A stretch of DNA of 7,329 bases from Lentimicrobium sp. (GTDB lineage Bacteria > Bacteroidota > Bacteroidia > Bacteroidales > Lentimicrobiaceae): assembly GCA_013336205.1 (NCBI GenBank), contig JAAXUD010000126.1, positions 1-7,329 of the forward strand, written 5' to 3'. The notes beneath the pieces are model-generated. The model was given only the letters and a program-made list of their open reading frames with translations, did not search any database and was not told where the DNA came from. Below are positions 1 through 7,095 of this stretch, one piece after another (position 1 is the stretch's first letter; each line of letters starts with the position of its first letter). The translations under genes and the position numbers were made by a program.

Positions 1-36
1 TTCCTGATATTCTATAATCCGATAAGTTTAAGGTAT

Positions 37-44
37 TATCTTCG
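37..44 (+). promoter_or_regulatory. Probable -7 promoter box of the nfeD-macro operon
   Basis: TATCTTCG matches the Bacteroidota primary sigma factor -7 consensus TAnnTTTG at all but one fixed base. It lies 23 nt before the nfeD ATG, so the transcript would start near 49-52 with a leader of under 20 nt, which is usual in this phylum. No TTG or TTTG -33 box is visible at the expected 19-21 nt upstream, so the assignment rests on one box and on position. Confidence 0.45.
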
Positions 45-67
45 CACAAGAACAAAGTAACCGCAGC

Positions 68-1432
68 ATGAAACGTATTTCTATTTCCTCAATAATATTG
101 CTAAGCCTGTTATCAGGCATGTTTAACTCCACTTTTGGCCAGGACAATAAATCATCGAAGCAAAAGCTTATCTACAAATTCGATATTAAGGAAGAAATCG
201 CTCCACCTGTCTGGCATAAAACCCGGAAGGCTTTTGAAGAAGCCAAAACCATGAAGGCAGATATTGTGCTTATTCATATGAATACCTATGGCGGAATGCT
301 CGAATCAGCCGATTCAATCAGGACAGCCGTTTTGCAATCCAATATTCCGGTCTGGGTATTTATTGACAACAATGCTGCATCGGCAGGTGCGCTTATTTCA
401 ATTGCCTGCGACAGCATTTATATGCGGCCGGGTGCTAATATTGGTGCAGCAACAGTCGTTGACCAGACCGGCAAACCATTGCCTGACAAATATCAGTCCT
501 ATATGCGCTCAATGATGCGCTCAACAGCAGAAGCAACTGGCAGAAACCCTGATATTGCTCAGGGCATGGTCGATCCCCGCATTTATATTGAAGGTATCAC
601 AGATACAGGTCAGGTTATTACTTTTACGACATCAGAAGCTTTAAAACACGGATATTGTAATGCTGAAGCCAACACCATTGAGGACATTCTAAAGTACACA
701 AAAACAGGTCGCTATAAAATTGTTGAACAAAAGCTTACAGCCGCAGATAAAATCATTGCCTTCCTAACCCAGCCGGCAGTCAGTGGAATTCTGATTATGC
801 TGATAATTGGCGGTATTTATTTTGAATTACAAACACCTGGGATCGGATTTCCACTGGCAGCCGCAGCCGTGGGTGCAATGCTTTATTTTGCACCGCTCTA
901 TATTGAGGGACTTGCGGCTAACTGGGAAATTCTGATTTTTATCATAGGAGTGGTGCTGGTGCTCATCGAGTTGTTTGCTATTCCGGGTTTTGGAGTTGCG
1001 GGTATATCAGGCATTGTTTTGATAGTTACCGGGTTAACGCTCAGCATGATAGGCAATGTTGGCTTCGATTTTACCGGCGTGCCCTTAAAAGGCGCAGTAA
1101 TCTCATTTTTCATTGTCATTATTGCTTCGTTTGCTTCATTGGTTTCTTCGTTTTTCATCACCCGTAAGCTCTTTGGTGGTCATACTGTATTTGGCGACCT
1201 GGCTTTGTTAAGCACTCAGCAATCAACAGAGGGTTTTGTTTCATCCGATAGTCATTACACTGAAATGATCAGGAAACCCGGCATGACCCACACCATATTG
1301 CGCCCGGCAGGTAAAGTCGAGATTGAAGGCGAGTTTTTTGATGCGGTTGCCGAATCTGGCTACATCGAAAAAGATGAACCCATTGTTGTTGTGAATTATG
1401 AGAATGCACAGCTAATTGTCAGAAAAGCCTGA
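68..1432 (+). CDS. NfeD family membrane-bound serine protease (ClpP class)
   Basis: A 454-residue protein with the full-length NfeD layout. Residues 1-24 look like a signal peptide (KR, hydrophobic core, likely cleavage after TFG). Residues about 34-225 are a ClpP/SppA-like protease domain: the GG of NTYGGMLESAD (72-82) should form the oxyanion region, and Ser105 in NNAASAGA is the expected nucleophile. Lys141 in DKYQSYMR is my candidate general base, placed by analogy with the Ser-Lys dyad of archaeal 1510-N protease and not proven. About five membrane helices follow (232-252, 258-278, 285-305, 307-328, 341-365). The C-terminus (about 385-454) is the NfeD OB-fold, recognised by LRPAGKVEIEGEFFDAVAES and a hydrophobic end. 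Family members cleave membrane substrates such as stomatin/SPFH proteins. Here no SPFH gene follows; a macro-domain gene starts 6 bp after the stop. The ATG is favoured because it directly opens the signal peptide and sits just after a promoter-like box. Confidence 0.9.
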   Translation: MKRISISSIILLSLLSGMFNSTFGQDNKSSKQKLIYKFDIKEEIAPPVWHKTRKAFEEAKTMKADIVLIHMNTYGGMLESADSIRTAVLQSNIPVWVFIDNNAASAGALISIACDSIYMRPGANIGAATVVDQTGKPLPDKYQSYMRSMMRSTAEATGRNPDIAQGMVDPRIYIEGITDTGQVITFTTSEALKHGYCNAEANTIEDILKYTKTGRYKIVEQKLTAADKIIAFLTQPAVSGILIMLIIGGIYFELQTPGIGFPLAAAAVGAMLYFAPLYIEGLAANWEILIFIIGVVLVLIELFAIPGFGVAGISGIVLIVTGLTLSMIGNVGFDFTGVPLKGAVISFFIVIIASFASLVSSFFITRKLFGGHTVFGDLALLSTQQSTEGFVSSDSHYTEMIRKPGMTHTILRPAGKVEIEGEFFDAVAESGYIEKDEPIVVVNYENAQLIVRKA

Positions 1433-1438
1433 TAAATA

Positions 1439-1954
1439 ATGAGTAACAGCAGAATTCAAATCCTTAAAGCTGATATTACAACGATTAAGTGTGATGCAAT
1501 TGTAAATGCGGCCAACTCAGGTTTACTGGGTGGCGGCGGGGTTGATGGTGCTATTCACCGGGCTGCCGGACGCGAATTAAAGGAAGCTTGCCGGCTATTG
1601 GATGGCTGCGAAACAGGTAAGGCAAAAATCACCGAAGGATTCCGGTTACAGGCTAAATTTATCATTCACACAGTAGGACCGGTATGGCGGAGTGGAAACT
1701 TCAATGAGGCTGAACTACTGAAATCCTGTTACATTGAAAGCCTGAATCTCGCAGTAGCCCATAACTGCAAAACAATTGCTTTTCCGAATATCAGCACAGG
1801 CATTTATGGATTTCCCAAAGAGGAAGCGGCCCGAATAGCTTTAGGAACAGTTTCGGATTTTCTGGCAACCAATAATCTTCCCGAAATCGTACTGTTTACC
1901 TGTTTCGATTCTGAAAACCTGGAAATCTACCAAAGGGTTTCTTCTGGAGCTTAA
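1439..1954 (+). CDS. Macro-domain protein, probable O-acetyl-ADP-ribose deacetylase (YmdB-like)
   Basis: The 171-residue protein is one macro domain, about the length of E. coli YmdB. The ADP-ribose-binding signature is intact: [20 protein letters not shown] (19-38), then IHRAAG, HTVGPVW (about 77-83) and the phosphate-binding loop ISTGIYGFP (about 117-125). Asn26 and Asp36 align with YmdB Asn25 and Asp35, which act in hydrolysis of O-acetyl-ADP-ribose, so the enzyme is probably active. Family members are cytosolic and also remove ADP-ribose from proteins. The gene begins 6 bp after nfeD in the same direction with no room for a promoter, so it is probably co-transcribed. Its TAA stop shares TTAA with the stop of the convergent DUF4173 gene. 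The physiological substrate cannot be read from sequence. Confidence 0.93.
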   Translation: MSNSRIQILKADITTIKCDAIVNAANSGLLGGGGVDGAIHRAAGRELKEACRLLDGCETGKAKITEGFRLQAKFIIHTVGPVWRSGNFNEAELLKSCYIESLNLAVAHNCKTIAFPNISTGIYGFPKEEAARIALGTVSDFLATNNLPEIVLFTCFDSENLEIYQRVSSGA

Positions 1955-3465
1955 TTCTCAGGATTGTCGCGCGCTTTAAGTGACTTATATGCCTGATAAT
2001 CGGCATAATTCCAGCCTTGCCAGGAAATTTGATTATACCCTTTGGTAAAATCAGCGCACCGCTCCTCTACCTTTTCCTTGTAGTAATCAAGCGCCATATA
2101 TTCCCGGTAATAATCGAATTTACCTTCCTGGGCAACTCTGATTTTATCAATTTGCTCAGTTGAACGTTTAAGCGCTGGTAACGCACTGCTGTTCAGTGTA
2201 ATCATAAACTCCGGATGGAAAAAAGCTTTTTCACTTCGTTGCACATTAAAGGAAGCTATAATCTTGTCCCAGTTAAAAAAACCGAGACCTATTAAAATCA
2301 CATAAGCCGCAATTCCATTGTAATGAAACAAATACTGATGCGTTTTGCGCTGTCTTATTTTGAATATAACAGTCGCAATTCCGAATAGTGTTAACAAAAG
2401 AAAAGCATAAACCCCAATGCGTTTATAGGCCAGATTAAAATGATGGATATACCACATATTCCTTACCCCGACAGAAATCACCAGAATCGCATTCTGCACC
2501 ATCCAGATCATCGCCAGATTGAGCAATAAACCGCGTTTGGGATAGAAATTAAGGTTTGCCCTGAAATAATAAAGTACTATGAATATCGAAATGATAATTG
2601 AGAAAATCAGCAACCAGGTGCCTTCGTGGACGAACTGTTTCAGATAAAGTCCATTCCATTCAAAAAAGAACCAGACATTATAAATATCAAGCCCGTTCAT
2701 AACAGCAAGCAACAAGTTCAATAAAACAAGCATTACAACGCCTGATCTGTATTCCGTTTTTAATGAGTTCATTCTTCCTGAAAACAGCTGTCGCGTCCGG
2801 AATAACTGCATTCCGGCCTTTTCACTGAACAAGAGCAGAAACCTGTTTGATTTTCCGGACAGGAAAGCAATAAATATTAAAAAACCAGCAATAAATAACC
2901 AGAAAGCGGCAGGAGAAATAAAACGCATCAGTACTTCGAAAAAGTCTGCCAGTCGTTCAATTAATCCTCCGGTGAGTTTATTAAAATATGGGCTTGCAGA
3001 AGCATAAAGCGTTGTAAAAATCAATAATGCAACAATTGGTGCTATGATCACCAGTATAAATCGCAAAAGCTTCCGGCCACTGCTTTTTTGTCCGGTAAGT
3101 TCAGTAAAGTCCTTAAAATACTGGTAAGGAGCAGTAATCAGCGCAAAAACTGAAGCTGTAAAACCATTGATTAATAGTTTCATATCAGTAGCTGCAACAA
3201 ACCCAAGTAAAAGAATCAATGAGAAAATGTTGGCGGCCATAGCCATTGTAGAACCATGAACAACCACCATGATTGCACTCAATAATGCACCTGAGCTGAA
3301 GAGCAACTGGAAACGGTTTTGCTTAATTAACCGGCCCGACCAATAAATGCCTCCGAGTAACAAAAGGTTAAACAAGAAAACATTAAGCCCGGCCTGTTGT
3401 CCTTTAAACAAGAAAACAAAGATCAGGGCAAACACGATTGGGGAAATGAGGAAGTACTTCTTCAT
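1951..3465 (-). CDS. DUF4173 family multi-pass membrane protein of unknown function
   Basis: A 504-residue integral membrane protein starting MKKYFLISP. Some 11-12 hydrophobic segments run from residue 5 to about 396, with cytosolic-type basic stretches such as KSSGRKLLR (127-135) and KIRQRKTHQ (369-377). I assign it to DUF4173 from the pattern [20 protein letters not shown] with DIYN (238-263), the aromatic segment [18 protein letters not shown] (338-355) and the end signature [13 protein letters not shown] followed by [11 protein letters not shown] (398-434). The last 100 residues form a polar tail rich in Tyr, Lys and Glu. The family has no established biochemical role. An in-frame ATG at 3522 would add 19 polar residues (MTEYDFSFF...) ahead of the first membrane helix; I reject it because MKKYFLIS is a natural membrane-protein start. 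The gene lies 157 bp after the glycosyltransferase, a gap with no clear promoter, so read-through from that gene is possible. It converges on the macro gene with a 4-bp overlap. Confidence 0.78.
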   Translation of the reverse strand: MKKYFLISPIVFALIFVFLFKGQQAGLNVFLFNLLLLGGIYWSGRLIKQNRFQLLFSSGALLSAIMVVVHGSTMAMAANIFSLILLLGFVAATDMKLLINGFTASVFALITAPYQYFKDFTELTGQKSSGRKLLRFILVIIAPIVALLIFTTLYASASPYFNKLTGGLIERLADFFEVLMRFISPAAFWLFIAGFLIFIAFLSGKSNRFLLLFSEKAGMQLFRTRQLFSGRMNSLKTEYRSGVVMLVLLNLLLAVMNGLDIYNVWFFFEWNGLYLKQFVHEGTWLLIFSIIISIFIVLYYFRANLNFYPKRGLLLNLAMIWMVQNAILVISVGVRNMWYIHHFNLAYKRIGVYAFLLLTLFGIATVIFKIRQRKTHQYLFHYNGIAAYVILIGLGFFNWDKIIASFNVQRSEKAFFHPEFMITLNSSALPALKRSTEQIDKIRVAQEGKFDYYREYMALDYYKEKVEERCADFTKGYNQISWQGWNYADYQAYKSLKARDNPEN

Positions 3466-3622
3466 GTTACATGTTTGATTTCCACAATAACGCACAAAGA
3501 AGCTAAAATCGTACTCAGTCAAACCGAATACTGGAAAATATTATCAGGTTTTGCGATTTTAGCAGGGTATGGCCATCGAAAATAAAAGGAAAGAGGTGCA
3601 TTAAGAAGCAAAAAAGTCAATT

Positions 3623-5020
3623 CTAATCAAGTTTGTATAGGGTGAATGATTCATCAGCATATAAAAAGTTGTAACTGAACCTTCTGGTAAGTTTATGATT
3701 ATCAATAATAAGATAAGAGGCCCCAAGTCTGTATAGTGAATCAACCTGGTTTTCAGTAACCAGTTCATCAACTGTCCAGCCTTTTCTGTTTGCAAAATAA
3801 ATTAACTGTGGTGAAGCGCCTCCATTAACAATAATAAGTTTATCCTTTGGAATAAAACCATCTGCCACTCGCTCAAGTTCAACCTTATAACGCTGATTTT
3901 CTTTAATAAAAAAGTCCTGATTTTGATTTGAAATACCTTCTATACTTATTAAAATGACAACTACAATGGCAATTTTTGCATTGAATTTTGATAGTGCATA
4001 TCCGGCCAATAAAGCCATAACCGGGGCGAATGGGATTATATAATAGTTATGTAACGGGAAAACAGCCCCTGTTTTAATCGCAAACAGTAAAAATACCAGG
4101 GTCGTCAGCAAAAATCCGGCTTTGGCCAACAGATTTTCATTTCTGAAAAAGTAGTAAATACCAACCAGAAAGCAGGCAAATCCAATAAACGAGTTAAGAG
4201 AACTAAAGAAGAATTTTTCCAGAAATCTGAATAAATATGGCCTGATTTCAGACATCCCTTCAATAATTCCTTTTGGAAAATAGAGCTGGTATCGAAAAGT
4301 CTCTACCAGGGTTGGCACCCAATAAAAATACCAGAGAAAAGTAACTGCAACAGCAACTCCTGATGTAATGAAAATATAAATCCGGTTTTTCCGGTCAAAC
4401 TTTTTATCCAAAAGTAAAATACCAACCACCGGCAGCAAACTTAAAGCCGGAATTTTGCAAAGCATGCCCAGGGTTGAGAATATAAAAAACAGGGAGAGAT
4501 TCAGCCAACCTCCCTTTTCCATGTATAACAAGCTAAACAGTATGCCGATCAGCATCAGGGAAACGCTGAAAGTATCTGGCATTATCTTTCGTGAAAAGGA
4601 AAACCAGATTGAGGCAAGAAATACTAAAGTTGAAAAGAAAGCGATTCTGTCACTAAATAACTTTTTAATCAGCAGAAAAAATGCATAAGTGCCAAGGCTG
4701 GAGACAATCAGGTTGATGAGCCTTCCATACCAGTGAGTATAGCCAAAAACAGAAGAGACGAGGTAAATCAGGTAATTGAAAAGTGGAAATTCCGTCCCGA
4801 TTATTCCGGTTTTTTCCCCGGCCATATCTATTCTTGGATAAAAAATATTGGCATCAATGTCCAGAAAATTCCTGGCAACCATATTGGTGAGTGATTGTCT
4901 CCAGTTATGAGCGACCTCCAGGGGGGCATTCGTAATACCCACCAACCTGATTAAAAAATACAATAATATCCAGAAACGTATATCAGTAAAAAGACGATTC
5001 AATAATGTTCTGTTAATCAT
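3623..5020 (-). CDS. GT-C fold glycosyltransferase, PMT/ArnT-like (GT39/GT83 type)
   Basis: The 465-residue protein has about 10-11 membrane helices and a soluble C-terminal domain (about 366-465), the layout of PMT_2-type glycosyltransferases that use polyprenyl-phosphate sugar donors and act on the outer face of the inner membrane. Supporting motifs are the first large loop APLEVAHNWRQSLTNMVARN (32-51), whose Glu35 is the best candidate for the catalytic acidic residue. It is followed by IGTEFPLFNYLIYL (74-87), the counterpart of the usual EHPPL-type segment. RKIMPDTFSVSLML (144-157) and HNYYIIPFAPVMALLAGYAL (324-343) are also typical of this superfamily. The acceptor (lipid A, exopolysaccharide, glycoprotein or other) cannot be told. 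It stands alone, without other polysaccharide or lipid genes nearby. The start at 5020 is followed at once by a basic segment and the first helix; no Shine-Dalgarno sequence and no clear -7 box were found upstream. Confidence 0.8.
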   Translation of the reverse strand: MINRTLLNRLFTDIRFWILLYFLIRLVGITNAPLEVAHNWRQSLTNMVARNFLDIDANIFYPRIDMAGEKTGIIGTEFPLFNYLIYLVSSVFGYTHWYGRLINLIVSSLGTYAFFLLIKKLFSDRIAFFSTLVFLASIWFSFSRKIMPDTFSVSLMLIGILFSLLYMEKGGWLNLSLFFIFSTLGMLCKIPALSLLPVVGILLLDKKFDRKNRIYIFITSGVAVAVTFLWYFYWVPTLVETFRYQLYFPKGIIEGMSEIRPYLFRFLEKFFFSSLNSFIGFACFLVGIYYFFRNENLLAKAGFLLTTLVFLLFAIKTGAVFPLHNYYIIPFAPVMALLAGYALSKFNAKIAIVVVILISIEGISNQNQDFFIKENQRYKVELERVADGFIPKDKLIIVNGGASPQLIYFANRKGWTVDELVTENQVDSLYRLGASYLIIDNHKLTRRFSYNFLYADESFTLYKLD

Positions 5021-5456
5021 AATTTTACGATAAAGAAGTCTTAAAAGCCAATTGAATAATATGAGAATTCAATTTATACAATAGTCCGGTAATTTTAAGA
5101 ATCACGCAATGACGCAATGACGCAATGAATTGATTATGAGCGACATGTGAATTCAACATGCATTAATCTAATTTCTTGAAGATCAATCGTTTAAAAATTA
5201 TTAACGGAGTATTGATTTATAACCAATCCGCTAAAATGACGCTTTGACCGGTAAATTTATAATTAAACTGTAATTGAAACAATAATTTACTAAAATAAGC
5301 GACTCTGATTTTTTAATGCCTCTTAATGAATAATGATATAATATCAGGTGATGGGATGTTTTCGACAGGATGCTGTATTTTCAAACTTTCCATTTCGTTA
5401 ATAACTTATCTTAAGGCTTTAAGAAAACAACAGTAATAGAGGTTTTAAACATCCAA
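5021..5456. other. 436-bp AT-rich intergenic region with no supportable gene
   Basis: This gap separates the start of the glycosyltransferase gene from the end of the GNAT gene. The longest plus-strand reading I noticed is a 17-codon frame from the ATG near 5351, with no family resemblance. It contains a three-copy 8-bp tandem repeat (5104-5128), a near-palindrome CATG-TGAATTCA-A-CATG (5144-5160) and a short dyad CTTAA-GGCT-TTAAG (5410-5423) without a T-tract. No exact TAnnTTTG box faces the glycosyltransferase. A promoter for that gene must presumably lie here, but I cannot place it. A small RNA or a degraded gene cannot be excluded. Confidence 0.6.
5104..5128. repeat. Three-copy 8-bp tandem repeat (ACGCAATG)
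   Basis: The unit ACGCAATG occurs three times without interruption (5104-5111, 5112-5119, 5120-5127) plus one matching base. It is about 77 bp upstream of the glycosyltransferase ATG at its near edge. Copies are identical, which suggests recent slippage or a maintained function. No effect on coding is possible because it is intergenic. Confidence 0.9.
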
Positions 5457-6311
5457 TTACAACTTCCTGATCATCTCAAACTGCTTTCCTTTCAATGGAA
5501 GGCCGTTGTGAATGAAAAAAGCTTCAATAGCCTTACACGCGATATCGGAATTTATTGCTTTAAGACCGGAATGTTGATTCATTTTAGCCAATTCATGCAG
5601 TATGGCTGTGCCCAGACCTTTACGCCGGTATTTCCGGGAAACTGCAAGCTGGGTTATATCGCCGGATGCGGGTTCAATTATTCCATATCCCGCTAATTCA
5701 TTGTTGCAATAAACGCCGGTAAGCCTGAAATCCTCCGGTTTACGACTAATAGCTTCAAAGCTGTTTTGCCATGAAGGTGAAAAGTCCCACATCCAGGAAA
5801 CATCACCCAATTCATCAAGCGTTATGGACTTTAGAAGGTAATTCCCGGGTAACAGTTTCTCTTTTAGATGCAACGCATCATTCGCTGCCACAAAATAGTT
5901 AAACTCACGGCTTACCTCAAATCCCATTTTCCGGTAAACCGAAACAGCAGGTTCGTTGTGCTGCAAAACCTCAAGCAGGTACTGTCCGATACCAGCTTCC
6001 ACCAGAAAAGGTATGGATGCTTCAAATACCCTTGAAGCCAAACCCTGCCCGCGGTATTCCTTCAGTGTTCCGGTACCGGTATCGTAAGCAGTGGCCAGTC
6101 CGTTGAATTTACCTATACCATTGCAGGTAAAGCTCACCAGGCGCCCGTTGTCGAAAGCGCCAAACGACAAAGCGGCATCAAATCCCCTGCGGTTCAACAT
6201 CTTTTGATGTTCCTGCTGATCCAGGGTAATTTCATAGCCGGCAAAAGCTTCTGAAAAAGCGATGAACAGTTCGTCAGCGCTGAGTCCGGCAAGGTTTCTG
6301 ATTTCAAACAT
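5457..6311 (-). CDS. Two-domain GNAT family N-acetyltransferase
   Basis: The 284-residue soluble protein carries two GNAT folds, which explains a length nearly twice that of a single-domain enzyme. The N-terminal domain (about 1-145) has the acetyl-CoA pyrophosphate loop EYRGQGLA (85-92; R-x-x-G-x-A) and the motif-B stretch NEPAVSVYRKMGFE (119-132). The C-terminal domain (about 158-284) has QLAVSRKYRRKGLGTAI (221-237; R-x-x-G-x-G), followed by a shorter end with AIEAFFIHNGLPLKGKQFEM (261-280). Both CoA loops look intact, so either half could be catalytic. The substrate is unknown; such tandem GNATs include acetyltransferases of small molecules, peptides and antibiotics, and nothing here points to one. 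The ATG at 6311 has an A-rich leader and a good promoter about 37 nt upstream. The gene is probably monocistronic: 436 bp separate it from the next gene, though no convincing terminator was seen. Confidence 0.88.
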   Translation of the reverse strand: MFEIRNLAGLSADELFIAFSEAFAGYEITLDQQEHQKMLNRRGFDAALSFGAFDNGRLVSFTCNGIGKFNGLATAYDTGTGTLKEYRGQGLASRVFEASIPFLVEAGIGQYLLEVLQHNEPAVSVYRKMGFEVSREFNYFVAANDALHLKEKLLPGNYLLKSITLDELGDVSWMWDFSPSWQNSFEAISRKPEDFRLTGVYCNNELAGYGIIEPASGDITQLAVSRKYRRKGLGTAILHELAKMNQHSGLKAINSDIACKAIEAFFIHNGLPLKGKQFEMIRKL

Positions 6312-6347
6312 TTTTATTGTTTTTTATACTTGCTGATTTTATTTTGG

Positions 6348-6379
6348 CAAATATATCTGTGAAACTATTTCTATGAAAA
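6348..6379 (-). promoter_or_regulatory. Probable promoter of the GNAT gene
   Basis: Read on the minus strand, TATATTTG (6355-6348) is an exact match to the Bacteroidota -7 consensus TAnnTTTG. TTTT at 6379-6376 sits 20 nt upstream, where a TTTG -33 box is expected. Transcription would begin near 6342, giving a leader of about 30 nt before the ATG at 6311. Confidence 0.65.
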
Positions 6380-6421
6380 ATATTTCAGTTGTACTGTGAA
6401 AAATGGAAATTGAAAAGGGGA

Positions 6422-6443
6422 TTTTATCAGTTGAATGATAAAA
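6422..6443. repeat. Perfect 8-bp inverted repeat upstream of the GNAT promoter
   Basis: TTTTATCA (6422-6429) and TGATAAAA (6436-6443) are perfect reverse complements separated by GTTGAA. The dyad is bordered by G runs in the same orientation (6417-6420 and 6444-6449). It lies 43 bp upstream of the GNAT -33 box and 130 bp downstream of the tRNA-Val 3' end. It could be a regulator site or a weak hairpin ending the tRNA-Val transcript, but there is no T-tract directly after the stem on either strand. Confidence 0.5.
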
Positions 6444-6573
6444 GGGGGGATATTTTGTTGAGCGAAAGAAGCCTCTTCAATTAGTCCGAAGCCGCAATCT
6501 TCAGATTTCTTCAGGGAAATTCAGGAATGTTGAGGTAAATTATAGCAAAATCTACTATAAAGTGCTGTTTTAG

Positions 6574-6648
6574 TGGGACGTACTGGATTCGAACCAGTGA
6601 CCTCTCGCGTGTGAGGCGAGCGCTCTGAACCAGCTGAGCTAACGTCCC
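6574..6648 (-). tRNA. tRNA-Val (anticodon CAC)
   Basis: A complete 75-nt cloverleaf on the minus strand, including the discriminator A. The acceptor stem GGGACGT/ACGTCCC is 7 bp and perfect, the D stem is GCTC/GAGC with a 10-nt loop, the anticodon stem is CTCGC/GCGAG with loop CTCACAC, the variable loop is 5 nt, and the T stem ACTGG/CCAGT carries TTCGAAT. The anticodon CAC (6613-6611) reads the valine codon GUG. The CCA end is not encoded (the genome continues CTA), so it must be added enzymatically. A near-consensus promoter lies directly upstream. No good intrinsic terminator was seen in the 130 bp downstream. Confidence 0.95.
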
Positions 6649-6656
6649 GTTAGCGG

Positions 6657-6686
6657 CAAAGATAAGCAGAAACCAATAGAATACAA
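6657..6686 (-). promoter_or_regulatory. Promoter of tRNA-Val
   Basis: On the minus strand TATCTTTG (6664-6657) matches TAnnTTTG exactly, and TTG (6686-6684) lies 19 nt upstream at the -33 position. The predicted start is near 6650-6652, only a few nucleotides before the mature tRNA 5' end at 6648. This is the best promoter in the window and shows that the two tRNA genes need not share a transcript. Confidence 0.75.
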
Positions 6687-6880
6687 TGTTTGGGGTTATA
6701 ACTTGCGATATGCGACAGCATATTAAAATTTTTGAATTTCAGTGGGTTAGTAGCCAGGTGTCAAAATAATTAGTTTTCTTAGTGGACCCGGGGTTAGATT
6801 ATAAAAGTTTGAATCCAAATAGCAATCAGGGCGAAAGTATATTTGAGCTGAAAACGGCAGGACTAACAAAAGAATTTCTC

Positions 6881-6915
6881 AAAAAAAAGAAAACGAAGCC
6901 AGATAGACTTCGTTT
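6881..6915 (-). terminator. Intrinsic terminator of tRNA-Gly
   Basis: Read on the minus strand, AAACGAAG (6915-6908) pairs perfectly with CTTCGTTT (6898-6891) around a 9-nt loop, followed by TCTTTTTTTT (6890-6881). The stem begins 4 nt after the tRNA-Gly 3' end. The T-tract is on the correct side only for minus-strand transcription. Confidence 0.85.
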
Positions 6916-6919
6916 GTTG

Positions 6920-6991
6920 AGCGGAAAACGGGGATTGAACCCGCGACCTCCAGTTTGGGAAACTGGCGCTCTACCACTGAGCTATTTCCGC
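6920..6991 (-). tRNA. tRNA-Gly (anticodon CCC)
   Basis: A complete 72-nt cloverleaf on the minus strand. The acceptor stem GCGGAAA/TTTCCGC is perfect, with discriminator U. The D stem is GCTC/GAGC with a 7-nt loop, the anticodon stem is CCAGT/ACTGG with loop TTCCCAA, and the variable loop AGGTC is the same as in the neighbouring tRNA-Val. The T stem GCGGG/CCCGT contains one G-U pair and carries TTCAATC. The anticodon CCC (6959-6957) reads GGG. CCA is not encoded. A strong terminator follows at once. Upstream only a weak promoter candidate is visible: TGGTTTTG (7022-7015), one mismatch from the -7 consensus, with TTG (7042-7040) 17 nt further up. Confidence 0.95.
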
Positions 6992-7095
6992 TTATTGATT
7001 TTTTACCCACAGCCCAAAACCATGGCTATGTGTGAATGCCAATAGAGTTATTTCGGTTCCAATAGTCAGCAAAATTAGTAAAACTTAATCATTGA

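Noticed and set aside
288..515. 75-codon plus-strand reading frame inside nfeD
   Set aside because: It lies wholly within the protease domain in another frame and has no family resemblance.
898..1161. 87-codon minus-strand reading frame opposite nfeD
   Set aside because: Antisense to the membrane helices of NfeD; its low-complexity composition is the complement of hydrophobic codons.
3463..3522. Upstream in-frame ATG that would extend the DUF4173 protein by 19 residues
   Set aside because: The extension is polar and unlike a membrane-protein N-terminus; the internal start MKKYFLIS leads directly into the first helix.
3397..3585. 62-codon plus-strand frame across the start of the DUF4173 gene
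   Set aside because: Antisense to a well-supported gene start, with no recognisable domain.
3601..3795. 64-codon minus-strand frame at the end of the glycosyltransferase gene
   Set aside because: Overlaps the C-terminal coding part in another frame; a shadow.
4455..4688. 77-codon plus-strand frame within the glycosyltransferase gene
   Set aside because: Antisense shadow of a membrane-protein gene without domain support.
5104..5128. Tandem repeat considered as a CRISPR remnant
   Set aside because: Units are 8 bp and contiguous, with no spacers and no cas genes nearby.
5410..5423. CTTAA-GGCT-TTAAG dyad as terminator of the GNAT gene
   Set aside because: The stem is 5 AT-rich base pairs and no T-tract follows on the minus strand.
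5508..5696. 62-codon plus-strand frame within the GNAT gene
   Set aside because: Antisense to the C-terminal GNAT domain, whose motifs are clear.
6540..6560. TTATAG/CTATAA inverted repeat as terminator of tRNA-Val
   Set aside because: Six AT-rich pairs with a 9-nt loop and no T-tract; too weak to call.
6800..6825. Possible tRNA fragment (GTTTGAATCC resembling a T loop)
   Set aside because: The flanking bases do not pair into a T stem and no acceptor or anticodon arm is present.
6782..7045. 87-codon plus-strand frame starting with GTG
   Set aside because: It runs antisense through the terminator and the whole of tRNA-Gly, so it cannot be a conserved protein gene.
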